Below are positions 7,201 through 7,454 of a stretch of DNA of 7,454 nt, piece by piece. The notes under the pieces were generated by a model that had not been told where the DNA came from, did not search any database, and saw only the letters and a list, made by a program, of their open reading frames with translations. Numbering within the stretch: position 1 is the first letter of the stretch; the number at the start of each line of letters is the position of its first letter. A program made the position numbers and the translations under genes. The stretch is from a bacterium (lineage in GTDB: Bacteria > Ratteibacteria > UBA8468 > B48-G9 > JAFGKM01): the NCBI GenBank assembly GCA_029548585.1, contig JAKPNC010000264.1:1-7454 (forward strand). Reading direction: 5' to 3'.

Positions 7201-7454
7201 TGTAGGTGTCTGCTATCGAAAGCTCCGACCTGAACAAATCGTTTTCCTTCACGCCTTTCACCTTTTTAATTTCTCCGTATATCTTCCTGGCTCCGGCATA
7301 ATCCTTCTGTTCGCAGTACAGCCCGGCTTCCCTGAACATGGAGTATATCCTGTAGTTGTCTGTCAATCCGGGAAGTCCCATCAACTCGCCGTACGTCCTG
7401 CGGGCCGCCACGTAATCCTTTTCCATCCTGTAACTTTCCGCCATATTCAAAAGG
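4211..7454 (-). CDS. Gene A: TPR - right-handed beta-helix (GH141-like) - CBM9-like protein, 5' partial
   Basis: The 5' end is missing: the frame is open to the right edge, and the TTG at 7450 lies inside a TPR helix (leucines then NMAESYR), so it is not a start. Residues below count from that codon. Residues 1-122 are TPR units with anchors at 3, 41, 79 and 117 (MAESYR, EAGLYC, IADTYR, VVDRIE), followed by a charged linker to about 148. Residues 149-830 form a right-handed parallel beta-helix protein. It opens with IYVSTEGNDADGGTLEKPF and YLRGGKYF, has RWPNDGW at 305-311, and has N-rich coils at about 480-690. It closes with PFEKIGLYQDPLRASWP, a tail I associate with GH141-like proteins. Residues 870-1079 resemble CBM9/DOMON domains (LDGKLDADEW, DDRYLYIAIEN, WTSEWRIPL). 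It ends in tandem stops TAG TAG. The likely role is binding or cleaving a polysaccharide outside the cytoplasm. Beta-helix fold is near certain, GH141 membership is moderate, and activity is unproven. Confidence 0.9.
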   Translation of the reverse strand, partial: LLNMAESYRMEKDYVAARRTYGELMGLPGLTDNYRIYSMFREAGLYCEQKDYAGARKIYGEIKKVKGVKENDLFRSELSIADTYRQELVYSKAVPYYLRLLKEIETSAFPHENQRLEVVDRIEATEGMKDGQVEKSSAEKLADLVKKPGLGIYVSTEGNDADGGTLEKPFRTIERARQEVRRIKEKGMPEGGIAVYLRGGKYFVTGSVEFGEEDSGTESSPVVYRSYPGEDARIIGGKEVSGFMPVRDTKVLSVLPAESKGKVLVCDLKKEGINDFGKMLNRGSGGGDFPSAMELFYNGSLMQVSRWPNDGWLFVHDLLTPGGDGGSGEETFQKGRFRYTGDRPARWKEENDLWTVGYFNWPWDKFHLQVTGIDTVNRIINLAPNINYAKSYPLYYAPVRRDKPHYFYNILSEIDMPGEFYVDRKEGLLYFYPPKEIGKDDEIMVSILETPVLKVVNASNMVFYGLTLECTRLDAIKISEGRNNLVAGCRIRNIGRSGVTIDGGFRHCVAGSDISDIGGAGIRLSGGNWKKLIPSRHLVENNYICRFNRLGGGPGVSVMGIGNRVSHNLITDTPHQAIVFDYNNHVIEYNEIYDVVSEAKDAGVIYIYGAQKSFVSRGNVIRYNFIHHITEHSSVVPYVNPGITGIYIDALNGGITMKGNIFYRNTGTAIFTHGPDSRVEDNIFVDNSLDIYQGNRNYLLVNPDRVRMWKNNVLESISYRQPPWSSRYPQLPSILEKGKNANAQWNPAWPRNVFIERNISVGGRFLKVIDGLTDEITIRDNLEGYDPVFRDTEKLDFGLMPGSPVYGITGQEPVPFEKIGLYQDPLRASWPVKRLPPGKYYKPEKVAVLPPVRFNFNPLPPGISPAPVYGVKRRISDIRLDGKLDADEWNGSDKSKALIVEKNIGKNAEEGNKSYLWMSYDDRYLYIAIENEPDPVKHATTDEERKKGLGTSFNEVCIEGKYTKKTWWWDRSVNLGPVFVFDAYSDGRIKVHNIFGMPEKDLDNIVNTLIYKAFVIDAASHHWTSEWRIPLSSLSMFPVLPDTARFNMASAKTGGLWFAWVVPGGSIWRLDNGGTIKFEK
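7085..7454 (-). repeat. C-terminal part of the TPR array of gene A
   Basis: Three full units and one terminal helix are visible, anchored at residues 3, 41, 79 and 117 of the visible protein. They keep the same 38-residue phase as B and C. The array must extend past the right edge because the first visible codons already lie in a repeat helix. Confidence 0.8.

Noticed and set aside
7443..7450. TTG or ATG at the right edge as a start for gene A
   Set aside because: The codons before it stay open and read as leucines fitting the TPR helix. No ribosome binding site can be seen, and a start here would leave no signal peptide.
1..7454. CRISPR, tRNA, rRNA, insertion sequence or phage features
   Set aside because: No direct DNA repeats with spacers, no cloverleaf-like or rRNA-like stretch, and no transposase or integrase motifs were seen. 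The only repetition is protein-level TPR and beta-helix coils.

Overview
The window is one co-oriented block on the minus strand: three large secreted-type proteins that read leftward as A (4211-7454), B (1923-4133) and C (1-1862). Both edge genes are cut. A lacks its 5' end because its frame is open to the right edge. C lacks its 3' end because its frame is open to the left edge with no stop inside the window. The gaps are short (77 bp between A and B, 60 bp between B and C), each ends in a strong Shine-Dalgarno sequence, and no convincing terminator or promoter lies in them. A single transcript A-B-C is therefore the simplest reading. No RNA gene, CRISPR array or insertion sequence was seen, and no stretch over 300 bases lacks a gene.

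B and C are clear tandem paralogues. Each has a signal peptide, a mature N-terminus QLVNPGFE, a jelly-roll domain resembling the CBM4/9-type carbohydrate-binding fold (about 175 residues), and a long tetratricopeptide (TPR) array. The TPR units are spaced 38 residues apart rather than the usual 34, with one enlarged spacing of about 50 residues at the same place in both proteins. The visible part of A begins inside a TPR array of the same 38-residue phase. It then switches to a right-handed parallel beta-helix domain resembling GH141-type glycosidases and ends in a CBM9/DOMON-like domain. B's stop codon falls at the same repeat phase where A leaves its TPR array, so B looks like A's front half without the beta-helix and CBM9 modules, or A looks like a B-type protein that gained them.

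My inference is a small multigene family of exported TPR scaffolds with glycan-binding modules, one of which carries a probable polysaccharide-acting beta-helix. They could work together at the cell surface or outside the cell on a complex glycan. No transporter, regulator or other enzyme in the window confirms this. GH141-like beta-helix proteins with this C-terminal style (IGLYQDPLRASWP) and large TPR proteins are common in uncultured Planctomycetota/Verrucomicrobiota/Lentisphaerota/Kiritimatiellota-like or Omnitrophota-like bacteria. The organism is probably a didermic bacterium of that kind, but the assignment is weak because no marker gene is present.
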